The position numbers were made by a program, and so were the translations under genes. A DNA stretch of 59,587 bases, taken from positions 1-59,587 of the forward strand of contig NZ_LAYO01000090.1 of assembly GCF_000980875.1 (NCBI RefSeq), given 5' to 3'. Positions 38,458 through 46,333 of this stretch are shown piece after piece (within the stretch, counting starts at the first letter, position 1; each line of letters starts with the position of its first letter). Source of the DNA: Leucobacter sp. Ag1. Lineage in GTDB: Bacteria; Actinomycetota; Actinomycetes; Actinomycetales; Microbacteriaceae. The notes under the pieces were generated by a model, which was not told the origin of the DNA, ran no database searches, and was given only the letters and a program-made list of their open reading frames with translations.

Positions 38458-39894
38458 TCAGCGGTCGAGCGCGCGCAGCGCGATCCAGGCGGTCGCGCGG
38501 TCGTCAGCGTGCTCCATCGAGAGCCCGGTCAGCTCCTCGACCCGGCGCAGGCGCGAGACGAGGGTCTGCCGGTGGATGCCCAGCAGCTCCGCGCTCGCCC
38601 GGTGGCGACCGTTCTCGGCGAGGAACACCCGCAGCGCCTCGGTGAGCTCGCCGTGCGCACCGGTCGCGTCGCGCAGCGGATCGAGCGCGCGGGCGAGCTC
38701 CGCCCGCGGTTCGGCGGCGAGGGATCCGAGCACCAGCTCCACCGAGGCGAGCCTGGCGTAGTGCACCACCGTGCGCGATTCGTCGAGCGCGGTGTCGAGC
38801 GCCTGGCCCGCCTGCGCGGCGCCGCGGGCGAGCGCGTCGGCGGGGGACGGGGTGCCGATGCCGAGGTGCAGGCGCTGCCCCGAGACCGGCGTGAGCTCGT
38901 CGACCCGCTTCGCGAGCTCGTCGATGAGGTCGTCGCGCACGAAGCCGAGCACGCGACCCTGCGACGCGGCGAAGACGTGCTCGGCTCCGAGCTCGTCGAA
39001 CCAGCGGCGCAGCAGGCGCTCGGCGTCGATCGTGCGGGTGCGGGCGCCGAGCGCGAAGGCGGTGAGGCTGCGGTCGTGCACGCCCCAGCGGCGCAGCAGT
39101 TCGAGCGCGGGTGCGCCGCCGTCGATGATCGTGCGCATGAGCGACTCGCGGCCGAGGTGCTCGGTGACCGAGGGGTCGTGAGAGCGGAGCAGCAGGTCGA
39201 ACAGGGCGGCGGCGAGCGACGCCAGATCGCGCGAGCGGCTCACCGTGCCGGATCTGGTGGAGATCACGAGGTATCCGGCAAGGTCGCGGTCGGAGCCGAC
39301 CTGGTGCAGCTGCAGGCCTTCGTGCCGCACGCGGACGGGGCGTCCGAGCGCGACCGCGGTCGCATCGGAGACATGCAGGCGACCCGCACCGGCGCTCGTG
39401 ATCAGCTGCCCCTGCGCGTCGAGCAGGACCGCCCAGCCGTCGATGCGGTGCGCGAGCTCGGCGATCGCCGCGGTCGAGCCTCCCCGCCGGGCTGCCTGGG
39501 TGAGCACCTTCATGCCTGCGGCGACGAGTCGGTCCGATGCAGCCAGGTCGTCGGCGAGCAGCGCGGCGAGCGTCGCGTGCAGGGCGACACCGCCGAGCGC
39601 GCAGCCGAGGATCGCGGTGGTGCCGTGCGCTGCGAGTCGTTCGCGCAGTGCCGGATCGTCGGCATCGGTCACGAGGACGGCCCGCGAGAGGGCATCGGCC
39701 TCCGGCCCGCCGGCGTCCAGCCGGTCGAGGAGCGCCGTGGGATCGCCCGTCACGAGCGTCGCGTAGGCGGGATGCCCGACCACGACGACCTCGTCGAACC
39801 GCGCGACGCCGTCGACCGGGGTGCGCTCGGACAGCCGCTGCGAGAGGCAGCTGCCGTCGACGGCGCGGGCGATGGCTGACAGGGTGAGAGGCAC
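38458..39894 (-). CDS. PucR family transcriptional regulator
   Basis: 478 aa. The N-terminal PucR domain (LSAIARAVDGSCLSQRLSERTPVDGVARFDEV) is followed by a GAF-like middle with SDRDLAGYLVISTRSG. A GGDEF-like/CdaR region comes next, then the C-terminal helix-turn-helix of the family (LRVFLAENGRHRASAELLGIHRQTLVSRLRRVEELTGLSM). Such regulators respond to small metabolites and usually activate adjacent catabolic genes. GTG 39894 lies 6 nt after TACATT. The gene is divergent from the alcohol dehydrogenase and permease genes, which it probably controls. Confidence 0.9.
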   Translation of the reverse strand: MPLTLSAIARAVDGSCLSQRLSERTPVDGVARFDEVVVVGHPAYATLVTGDPTALLDRLDAGGPEADALSRAVLVTDADDPALRERLAAHGTTAILGCALGGVALHATLAALLADDLAASDRLVAAGMKVLTQAARRGGSTAAIAELAHRIDGWAVLLDAQGQLITSAGAGRLHVSDATAVALGRPVRVRHEGLQLHQVGSDRDLAGYLVISTRSGTVSRSRDLASLAAALFDLLLRSHDPSVTEHLGRESLMRTIIDGGAPALELLRRWGVHDRSLTAFALGARTRTIDAERLLRRWFDELGAEHVFAASQGRVLGFVRDDLIDELAKRVDELTPVSGQRLHLGIGTPSPADALARGAAQAGQALDTALDESRTVVHYARLASVELVLGSLAAEPRAELARALDPLRDATGAHGELTEALRVFLAENGRHRASAELLGIHRQTLVSRLRRVEELTGLSMEHADDRATAWIALRALDR

Positions 39895-39900
39895 GCCTCG

Positions 39901-39906
39901 AATGTA
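39901..39906 (-). promoter_or_regulatory. -10 box of the pucR-like gene, leaderless type
   Basis: On the minus strand TACATT is followed by 6 nt and the GTG start. Confidence 0.45.
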
Positions 39907-39949
39907 CCAAACGTCGAATCTGCCGGGCCCCTTCCGCCCTTCGGTGCAG

Positions 39950-39978
39950 TGACACGGATCCCAATCCCTCCGTAGCAT
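39950..39978 (+). promoter_or_regulatory. promoter of the alcohol dehydrogenase-permease operon
   Basis: A -35-like TGACAC (39950-39955), a 17-bp spacer and -10 TAGCAT (39973-39978). The transcript would have a leader of ~70 nt and a GAAGGAG ribosome site. Confidence 0.5.
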
Positions 39979-40053
39979 CTCCTCAGTCGCCCGACCGGCC
40001 CAGGCCGCGACGGCGAGACCGACCCAGTGCAGCCGCCGACGAAGGAGTGCAAG

Positions 40054-41157
40054 ATGCAGGCCGTGGTGTTCCGAGATACCGATACCCGCGTGGAAGTGGT
40101 CGATGCCGACCTGGCCGCGCCGAAGGCGGGGGAGGTGCGCGTGAAGATCGCCGCAGCGGGCGTGTGCCACTCCGACCTGCACGTGAAGCGCGGCGAGTGG
40201 GACGCCCCCGCTCCCATGGTGATGGGGCACGAGGGCTCCGGCGTCGTGACCGAGCTCGGCGAGGGCGTCACCTCGCTCGCGGTCGGCGACCACGTGGTGC
40301 TCAGCTGGGTGCCGCCGTGCGGCGAGTGCCGCTACTGCCTGCAGGGCCACGAGGCGCGCTGCCAGAAGGTCGTCGAGGTCAACAACGCGCACGGTTCGCT
40401 GTTCGACGGGACCTCGCGCCTGAGCAACGCCGAGACCGGCGAGCCGCTGCACCACTACCTGAGCGTGTCCTCGTTCGCCGAGGAGGTCGTGGTCCCCGTC
40501 TCGGGCGCGATCAAGGTGCGCGACGACGCACCGCTCGACGTCATCGCCGTGGTCGGCTGCGCCGTGGCCACGGGCGTCGGCGCCGTGCTCAACACGGCCG
40601 CCGTCGAGCCGGGATCCACGGTCGCCGTGATCGGCTGCGGCGGCGTCGGCCTCAACGTGGTCCAGGGCGCGAAGCTCGCCGGGGCCGAGCGCATCATCGC
40701 GATCGACGTCGTGCCCGAGAAGACCGCCATGGCGCTGCAGTTCGGCGCGACCGACCGCATCGACGCCTCGCAGCGCGACGCCGTCGAGCAGCTCTTCGAG
40801 CTCGTGCCCGACGGCGTCGACTACGCGTTCGACGCGATCGGCCGCACCTCCACCACGGAGCAGTCGATCCGCATGCTCGGTCTCGGCGGCGCCGCCGTGA
40901 TCGTCGGCCTGCCGCCGACCGGCGCAAAGGCGTCGTTCGAGCCGCTCGTGCTCGCCGAGGCGGATCAGCGGATCCTCGGTTCGAACTACGGATCGGTGCG
41001 CCCTTCGATCGACATCCCCGCGCTGGTCGACCGCTACATGGACGGGCAGCTGAAGCTCGATCCGCTCATCTCGGGCCGACGCCCGCTCGCCGAGGCCGCC
41101 GAGGCGCTCGACGATCTGGAGGCCGGCGGCGTGCTGCGCACCCTGCTGATCCCCTGA
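40054..41157 (+). CDS. zinc-dependent alcohol dehydrogenase (MDR superfamily)
   Basis: 367 aa. Catalytic zinc ligands lie in GVCHSDLH (Cys38) and MGHEGSG (His59, Glu60). The structural zinc site has Cys89, Cys92, Cys95 and Cys103. The NAD-binding loop is IGCGGVGLNVVQGA. It belongs with the longer class III-like alcohol dehydrogenases of actinobacteria and oxidises an alcohol or reduces an aldehyde. ATG 40054 follows GAAGGAG. The permease follows after 41 nt, so the substrate could be an amino alcohol or the product of amine breakdown (inference). Confidence 0.94.
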   Translation: MQAVVFRDTDTRVEVVDADLAAPKAGEVRVKIAAAGVCHSDLHVKRGEWDAPAPMVMGHEGSGVVTELGEGVTSLAVGDHVVLSWVPPCGECRYCLQGHEARCQKVVEVNNAHGSLFDGTSRLSNAETGEPLHHYLSVSSFAEEVVVPVSGAIKVRDDAPLDVIAVVGCAVATGVGAVLNTAAVEPGSTVAVIGCGGVGLNVVQGAKLAGAERIIAIDVVPEKTAMALQFGATDRIDASQRDAVEQLFELVPDGVDYAFDAIGRTSTTEQSIRMLGLGGAAVIVGLPPTGAKASFEPLVLAEADQRILGSNYGSVRPSIDIPALVDRYMDGQLKLDPLISGRRPLAEAAEALDDLEAGGVLRTLLIP

Positions 41158-41198
41158 GCCCCGCGCCACCGAAGCCACTCGAAGGAGAGTCCACCACC

Positions 41199-42626
41199 AT
41201 GTCCACCACCACCTCCCAGCAGCCGGTCGACGCCGGCCTGCGCCACGGAGTGATGTCGGGGCCCGAGCTCGCCGCTCAGGCCATCGCCAACATCGCACCG
41301 AGCGCGGTCATCGCGTTCACCGCGGCCTCGATCTTCATCGGGGCCGGCAACGGCACGATGCTGTCGTTCCTGCTCGCCACCATCGTGATCGTCTGCGTCG
41401 GCTACTGCGTTGCGGTATTCGCGAAGAAGAACGCCTCGGCGGGATCCCTGTACACCTACGTCGCGAAGGGCCTCGGCCCGACCGGCGCCTACACCGCGGG
41501 CGTCGCGCTCATCATCGGCTGCTGGGGCATCGCGGCCGGCTCGCTCGGCGGCGCCGTGTCCTACATGTCCGACCTGCTCCGCCTGCTGGGCGTCCCCGCC
41601 TCGGGCGTCGTCTGGCTCGTGGCGCTCGCGATCGTGATCGGCGGTCTCGCCACCTTCTTCACCATCCGCGGCATCCGCATCTCGGCGCGCGTCTCGCTCG
41701 TGCTCGAGCTCGTGTCGGTCGCGATCATCCTGATCCTGCTCATCACGGCGCTCGTCGTGCTCGGCCCCGACGCCTGGGATCCCGCCCAGTTCAGCTTCGA
41801 GGGCGTTCCCTTCCAGGGCGTGGCGGCAGGCATGGTGCTCGGCATCCTCGGTTTCGTCGGGTTCTCCTCGGCCGATGCGCTGGGCCGCGAGGCGAAGAAC
41901 CCCTATACCGCGATCCCGCGCGCGATCATGTGGAGCGCCGTCGTGGTCGGCGTGCTCTACGTGTTCGCCGCCTACACGCAGATCGCCGTGCTCGGCGACG
42001 ACCTCGCGACCGCGGCGAGCCCGCTGCAGGCGATCTCCGAGAAGATCGGGATGCCCGGCTGGTTCACCCCGCTGCTCACCTTCGGCGTCGCCGCATCGTT
42101 CTTCGCCGTGGTCGTCGCCCCGCTCAACGTGGTCGGCCGCATCGTCTACGTGATGGGCAAGGAGGGCGTGGTACCGGAGCGCTTCGGTCGCACCCATGAC
42201 ACGCACCTCACCCCGCACCGGGTTCTGCTGATCGCGGGCCCCGCGGCGATCGTGCTCGACGTGATCCTGCTGGCCTGCGGCGTGCAGCCGATGGACATCA
42301 CCGTGTGGGTCGACACCTACGGCACCTACGGGTACATGGTCGCGTACGCGCTCGTCGCGATCGCCTGCGTCGCCTACGTGCGCCGCGAGCGGATGCGCAG
42401 CGCGCTCGTCACCCTGTGTGCGGCGATCGCCGTGATCGCCATGGTCTACGTGTTCCTCGCGAACGTGTTCCCCGTACCGGCGTTCCCGCTCAACGTGATC
42501 CCGTACATCTTCCTGGTGACGATGATCGCGGCACTCGCATGGTTCCTCCGCCTGCGGAAGCGGGACCCGCAGGTGCTCGACCGCATCGGCAACACCGAGA
42601 CCGACATGCTGGAGGGCGTGGGCTGA
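41199..42626 (+). CDS. APC family amino acid/amine permease
   Basis: 475 aa, about 12 hydrophobic segments. The first helix region (GPELAAQAIANIAPSAVIAFTAASIFIGAGNGTMLSFLLATIVIV) and the helix 6 region (GILGFVGFSSADALGREAKNPYTAIPRAI) are typical of the APC superfamily. It imports an amino acid, amine or related compound with protons or by exchange. It is co-transcribed with the alcohol dehydrogenase and likely under PucR control. The stop is 1 nt from the end of the convergent SIS-domain gene. Confidence 0.93.
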   Translation: MSTTTSQQPVDAGLRHGVMSGPELAAQAIANIAPSAVIAFTAASIFIGAGNGTMLSFLLATIVIVCVGYCVAVFAKKNASAGSLYTYVAKGLGPTGAYTAGVALIIGCWGIAAGSLGGAVSYMSDLLRLLGVPASGVVWLVALAIVIGGLATFFTIRGIRISARVSLVLELVSVAIILILLITALVVLGPDAWDPAQFSFEGVPFQGVAAGMVLGILGFVGFSSADALGREAKNPYTAIPRAIMWSAVVVGVLYVFAAYTQIAVLGDDLATAASPLQAISEKIGMPGWFTPLLTFGVAASFFAVVVAPLNVVGRIVYVMGKEGVVPERFGRTHDTHLTPHRVLLIAGPAAIVLDVILLACGVQPMDITVWVDTYGTYGYMVAYALVAIACVAYVRRERMRSALVTLCAAIAVIAMVYVFLANVFPVPAFPLNVIPYIFLVTMIAALAWFLRLRKRDPQVLDRIGNTETDMLEGVG

Positions 42627-42627
42627 G

Positions 42628-43293
42628 TCAGACCACGCTGCCGCCGAGGCGCGGATCCGCGACCCGTCCGTCCCAGCGCTGCTCGGGGGCGTACAGGTCG
42701 AGGACCGCGCCGAGGCGTTCCCGCTCCTGGGCGCGCCGCGCGGCTCCCTTGGAGCTCGCGGCCGCCAGGTCGACGAGCAGACGGATCGCGAGCAGGATCC
42801 CCGACGAGGTGTCGCCGAGCTCGCGGTCCTCGGTGTCGACGACCACCTGCTCGGCGGCGAAAGCGCTGAGCGGCGAGTCGGAGCTGTCCGTCAGCAGCAC
42901 CACGGTGCCGCCGGCGGCGACGTACTGCCGCGCGATCTCGACCGTGTCCCGTCGGTAGGGGCGCGTGCACACCGCGATGAGCGCGTCTCCCGTGCGCACA
43001 TCGGAGAGCAGGTCGAGCGCTTCCAGGCTGGGAGGAGCCGCCAGCATCACCTGGCTGAAGCTCGCGCCGAGCGCGCTCGCGAGCGTCGCCGCGTAGCCCT
43101 GCGAGGCGCCCCGGCCGAGCACGAAGCGCCGACGACTGCCCGCGACGAGCGCGGAGGCCCGCTCGAACGAGGGGTCGGATTCGAACGCCTCGACCGCGCT
43201 CTCGAGCGCCGCGCGTTCCGCCTGCAGGATCCGCGACTTCAGTGCGGAGGACCGGCGCCTGGGCTGCGGTGCGTGCTCAGCGGGCTTCGGCAT
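42628..43293 (-). CDS. SIS domain protein related to RpiR/MurR regulators, without DNA-binding domain
   Basis: 221 aa. The body is the sugar-phosphate-binding SIS domain found at the C-terminus of RpiR/MurR regulators: SRRRFVLGRGASQGYAATLASALG, GDALIAVCTRPYRRDTVEIARQYVAAGGTVVLLTDSSDSPLSAFA. The N-terminal ~30 residues are basic and do not form the RpiR helix-turn-helix. It could be a sugar-phosphate isomerase or sensor, or a regulator fragment. A GAGGAGG site precedes ATG 43293. It overlaps the upstream serine hydrolase gene by 17 nt and is the last gene of that operon. Confidence 0.78.
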   Translation of the reverse strand: MPKPAEHAPQPRRRSSALKSRILQAERAALESAVEAFESDPSFERASALVAGSRRRFVLGRGASQGYAATLASALGASFSQVMLAAPPSLEALDLLSDVRTGDALIAVCTRPYRRDTVEIARQYVAAGGTVVLLTDSSDSPLSAFAAEQVVVDTEDRELGDTSSGILLAIRLLVDLAAASSKGAARRAQERERLGAVLDLYAPEQRWDGRVADPRLGGSVV

Positions 43294-44743
43294 GGTCCTC
43301 CTCACGGCCCGCGGGCCTCGCATCGAATCGCTGGATCAGCGGCGGATCCGTCGGTGTCAGTTCCAGCGCGAAGTCGCACTGCCGATCGCGCCCGATCATA
43401 CGCCAGCGGGCGCTCGCCGCGGTCGGGTAGCGGATCCCCTCGGGGGCGAGGCGCGCCCCGGGGCCGAGCTCGTCGCGCACCCGGAGGAGCGCGGCGCGGC
43501 GTTCGGCGATCGGCAGATCGAGGGCGACGCACGGGGCGAAGGCATCCCGCTCCGCGCTCGACCAGCGCGCGTCGTCGTCGGGCCGTTCGGCGAGGGCCCG
43601 AGTCAGCGCCACGGCGGCCTCGGTCTCGGCCCACGGACGCACGCTCGGCTCGGGGCACTGCGCAGCCAAGCGCGAGAAGGCCTCGCCGGTCGGTTCCCAG
43701 GCTCCCGAGTAGCCGCCGTTCTCGAGGCCGCACACGATGACCTCGCGATCGAGCCCCCAGCGCAGGTGCGCCGAGAATCCGGGGTACCCGCCGGAGTGCG
43801 AGACGACCCGGCCGAGTTCGGGCACCAGCTCGACGAACAGGCCGTAGCCGTAGCCGACGACGGCAGCGGACGGGGCGGACGGCTCGGGCGGGAGCGTCCG
43901 GTGCAGCTGCTGCATCTCGCGGCGGCTCGCGGCGGCGAGAACGCGATCGTCGTCGGGGCGCGAGAACGCGCTCGCCAGCCAAGCGGCCCAGTCGAGCAGA
44001 TCGGCGGTCGACGCGAAGATCCCGCCGATGGCCGAGAATGCGCCCGGCCCGGTCAGCGGCTGCGCCTCCCACCCGGCCGCCCGTCGCGCATGACCGGTCG
44101 CGAGCGGCCTGCCGGTCGGCGCGGTGAAGCGCACGCCGGTGAGCCCCAGCGGGTCGAGGATCTCGGCTTCGACCTGTTGCGGCAGCGGGCGTCCGTCGAG
44201 GTGCTCGAGGATTCGGCCGAGCATCGCCCACCCGAGGTTCGCGTACTCGAAGCCGGTTCCCGGTTCGCGCACGAGCCGGATCCCTGCCGCGAGCAGCGCA
44301 TCGAAATCTGCGGCGGTCATGGACTCGAGGCGGTCCGCCCAGGCGTCGTCGGTGGGGAGTCCCGCCGACATGGTGAGCAGCATGCGCGGAGTGATCCGCG
44401 CGCCCGATCCGGCCGGACGGAACACCGCAGCGGGCAGGAGATCGGCGACCGGGCGATCGAGATCGAGCGCGCCGGCGTCGCGCAGCTGCAGCGCACGAGC
44501 CGCGGTGAACGACTTGGTGACCGAAGCGATGCGGAACACCGTGCCGGCGTCGGGAGGGATCCCGTCGCCGCGGTCGCCGGACGCGGCGAACGCGTCCCGG
44601 CCGCCGATGCGGGCCGAGAGCGCGATTGCCGGCGTCGAGCCGGAGCGGACCCGGGATGCCGCAAGATCGGCGAGCAGCGCGTCCGCATCCGTCCCGGTCG
44701 CACGCGCCTCGGCCGAGGGCCGGGTCAGCAGGGAATCAGACAC
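43277..44743 (-). CDS. serine hydrolase (class C beta-lactamase/D-aminopeptidase fold)
   Basis: 488 aa. The SxxK motif is SVTK (Ser74-Lys77). The YxN-type motif is YAN in FEYANLGWAMLG (about residue 155), and HSGGYPGFSAHLRWG fits the third motif. No signal peptide is visible, so the enzyme is probably cytoplasmic. The family includes DD-peptidases, D-aminopeptidases and esterases. The last ~130 residues form an extra domain. GTG 44743 overlaps the M20 peptidase stop by 8 nt. With its neighbours I infer action on a peptide or amide containing a D-amino acid. Confidence 0.88.
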   Translation of the reverse strand: MSDSLLTRPSAEARATGTDADALLADLAASRVRSGSTPAIALSARIGGRDAFAASGDRGDGIPPDAGTVFRIASVTKSFTAARALQLRDAGALDLDRPVADLLPAAVFRPAGSGARITPRMLLTMSAGLPTDDAWADRLESMTAADFDALLAAGIRLVREPGTGFEYANLGWAMLGRILEHLDGRPLPQQVEAEILDPLGLTGVRFTAPTGRPLATGHARRAAGWEAQPLTGPGAFSAIGGIFASTADLLDWAAWLASAFSRPDDDRVLAAASRREMQQLHRTLPPEPSAPSAAVVGYGYGLFVELVPELGRVVSHSGGYPGFSAHLRWGLDREVIVCGLENGGYSGAWEPTGEAFSRLAAQCPEPSVRPWAETEAAVALTRALAERPDDDARWSSAERDAFAPCVALDLPIAERRAALLRVRDELGPGARLAPEGIRYPTAASARWRMIGRDRQCDFALELTPTDPPLIQRFDARPAGREEDHAEAR

Positions 44744-46070
44744 GGGTCAGGAACTCCTCGAGGATCCGCTGGCCGCCATCGATGGACGCGACGGGCGTGC
44801 GCTCGTCGGCGCCGTGCGTGCCCGCGGGCCTGCGCCCCTCGGGATCCGCCGTGAGCGGGGCGAAGCCGTAACCGGCGATGCCGAGCGCGGCGAACGCCTT
44901 CGCGTCGGTCCCGCCGCCCATGCAGACGGGAGGCACGACGGCGTCCGGATCGTGGGCGATGATCGCGTCGCGCATCGCATCGAACCAGGGCGACGGATGC
45001 GGGGCGCTGACGGGGGACTGCCGGTCGACGAACTCCCAGGCGATGCCGTCGCCGATGAGTCCGCGCAGCGTCTCGACGGCTTCGTCCTCGGTGCCGGGAA
45101 GGCACCGCACGTCGACCAGGGCCTCGGCGTTGCCGGGGATCACGTTCACGGTCATGCCGGCGTTCATGACCGTCGTGGTCGCGGTGCAGCGGATCGTCGC
45201 AGCCGCGACCTCGCCCGCGGGGCCCAGGCGGTCGATCGCGGCGAGCACGCCGGCCTCGGTATCGAGCTCGGGCTCGTTGCCGAGCGCTCGATCGATCGTT
45301 TCGATGTAGCCGCGCACGGTGTCGGTGAGCCGGAGCGGCCACTCGTGGGTGTTGATGCGGTGGCACGCGGCGATCAGGCGCTCGAGCGCGTGCCCGGGGT
45401 GGGGGCGTGATGCGTGCCCGGGATCGCCGCTCGCCCGCAGCCGCAGGTGCAGGGTGCCGCGCTCACCGGTCGCGATGGGGTAGCAGCGCACGGTGCGACC
45501 GTCCGCGGCGACGAGCTCCGTCGCATCGCCGCCGGACTCGCCGATCGCGAACTGCACACCGGCGAACAGTTCGGGCCGGTTCCGGACGAGCCAGAGCGCG
45601 CCGTGCTCGCCGCCCGATTCCTCGTCGGCGACGAACAGCACCACGATGTCGCGCCGCGGGCGGGTGCCGGTCTTCGCCCAGCTCAGCAGCGTGGCGAGGG
45701 TCATCGCGACCATGTCCTTCATGTCGGTCGCCCCGCGGCCCCACACGTAGCCGTCGGAGATGCGGCCGGCGAAGGCGGGCACGGTCCACTGCGAGGGTTC
45801 GACGGGCACCACGTCGGTGTGGGCGTGCACGAGCACCGCGGGGAGCGTGGGATCGGTGCCCGGCACGCGGAGCACCACCGAGGCCCGGGCGGGTGACGGC
45901 CCGACCAGCTGCGGCGCGTAGCCCGCCCGTTCGAGCGCGCCCACGAGCCAGGCGGCGAGGTCGGCTTCGCCCGCGCTGCGGCCCTCGCCGTAGTTGGAGG
46001 TGTCGAAACGGATCAATCGGGCGCACAGCTCGGCGGCGCTCATCTTCGAGGCGGTTTCCGGTCTGGACAT
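44736..46070 (-). CDS. M20 family metallopeptidase/deacylase
   Basis: 444 aa dinuclear zinc hydrolase. Metal and catalytic residues are visible: VHAHTDVVP (His84, Asp86), GRGATDMK (Asp116) and ADEESGGEHG (Glu150 general base, Glu151). A lid/dimerisation domain lies in the middle (GERGTLHLRLRASGDPGHASRPHPGHALERL), and a distal zinc ligand is expected near GGGTDAKAF. Members cleave dipeptides, tripeptides or N-acyl amino acids. ATG 46070 is chosen because GGAG lies 5-8 nt upstream. It is the first gene of an operon divergent from the peptide transporter operon. Confidence 0.93.
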   Translation of the reverse strand: MSRPETASKMSAAELCARLIRFDTSNYGEGRSAGEADLAAWLVGALERAGYAPQLVGPSPARASVVLRVPGTDPTLPAVLVHAHTDVVPVEPSQWTVPAFAGRISDGYVWGRGATDMKDMVAMTLATLLSWAKTGTRPRRDIVVLFVADEESGGEHGALWLVRNRPELFAGVQFAIGESGGDATELVAADGRTVRCYPIATGERGTLHLRLRASGDPGHASRPHPGHALERLIAACHRINTHEWPLRLTDTVRGYIETIDRALGNEPELDTEAGVLAAIDRLGPAGEVAAATIRCTATTTVMNAGMTVNVIPGNAEALVDVRCLPGTEDEAVETLRGLIGDGIAWEFVDRQSPVSAPHPSPWFDAMRDAIIAHDPDAVVPPVCMGGGTDAKAFAALGIAGYGFAPLTADPEGRRPAGTHGADERTPVASIDGGQRILEEFLTRV

Positions 46071-46333
46071 CTTGCTCCTGCTCTGGCTCACGGAGGCCCG
46101 GCCTCCATTGTTTCCGACGCGGGGCGATCCGCGCACCTGGCGCAGCGCAATCCGTGCCGAAAATGCATCTTGCGATTCCTATCATTCACGGATAGCTTGA
46201 CGGTGGCAAGTGCGAAACGTGCAGAGTTTCGGCTTGATCATGCGGATCAATGAGGATCTGATCTCGTTCGAACCGCAGCACATCCGATGCCAATTCTCAC
46301 ATTTGAGAAACGTAAACACGAAGGAGTGGTTCG
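46071..46333. promoter_or_regulatory. divergent control region with three inverted repeats
   Basis: The 263-bp gap between the M20 operon and the peptide transporter operon is notably more A/T-rich than its surroundings. It holds three separate dyads: CGAAAC-N7-GTTTCG (46213-46231), TTGATC-N5-GATCAA (46234-46250) and TTCTCA-CATT-TGAGAA (46294-46309). The last lies 24 nt before the start of the binding-protein gene. A TTGACG at 46198 region could be a -35 element. No regulator gene with a clear helix-turn-helix lies within either operon. Confidence 0.5.

Noticed and set aside
39895-41298. Upstream in-frame extension of the PucR gene reaching into the dehydrogenase region
   Set aside because: The extension is the antisense of the alcohol dehydrogenase. 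The PucR domain begins right after GTG 39894, which has a -10 box at the expected distance.
43277-44743. Classical exported beta-lactamase (resistance gene)
   Set aside because: The enzyme has no signal peptide, is longer than class C beta-lactamases and sits in a peptide-catabolic operon, so an antibiotic-resistance call is not supported.
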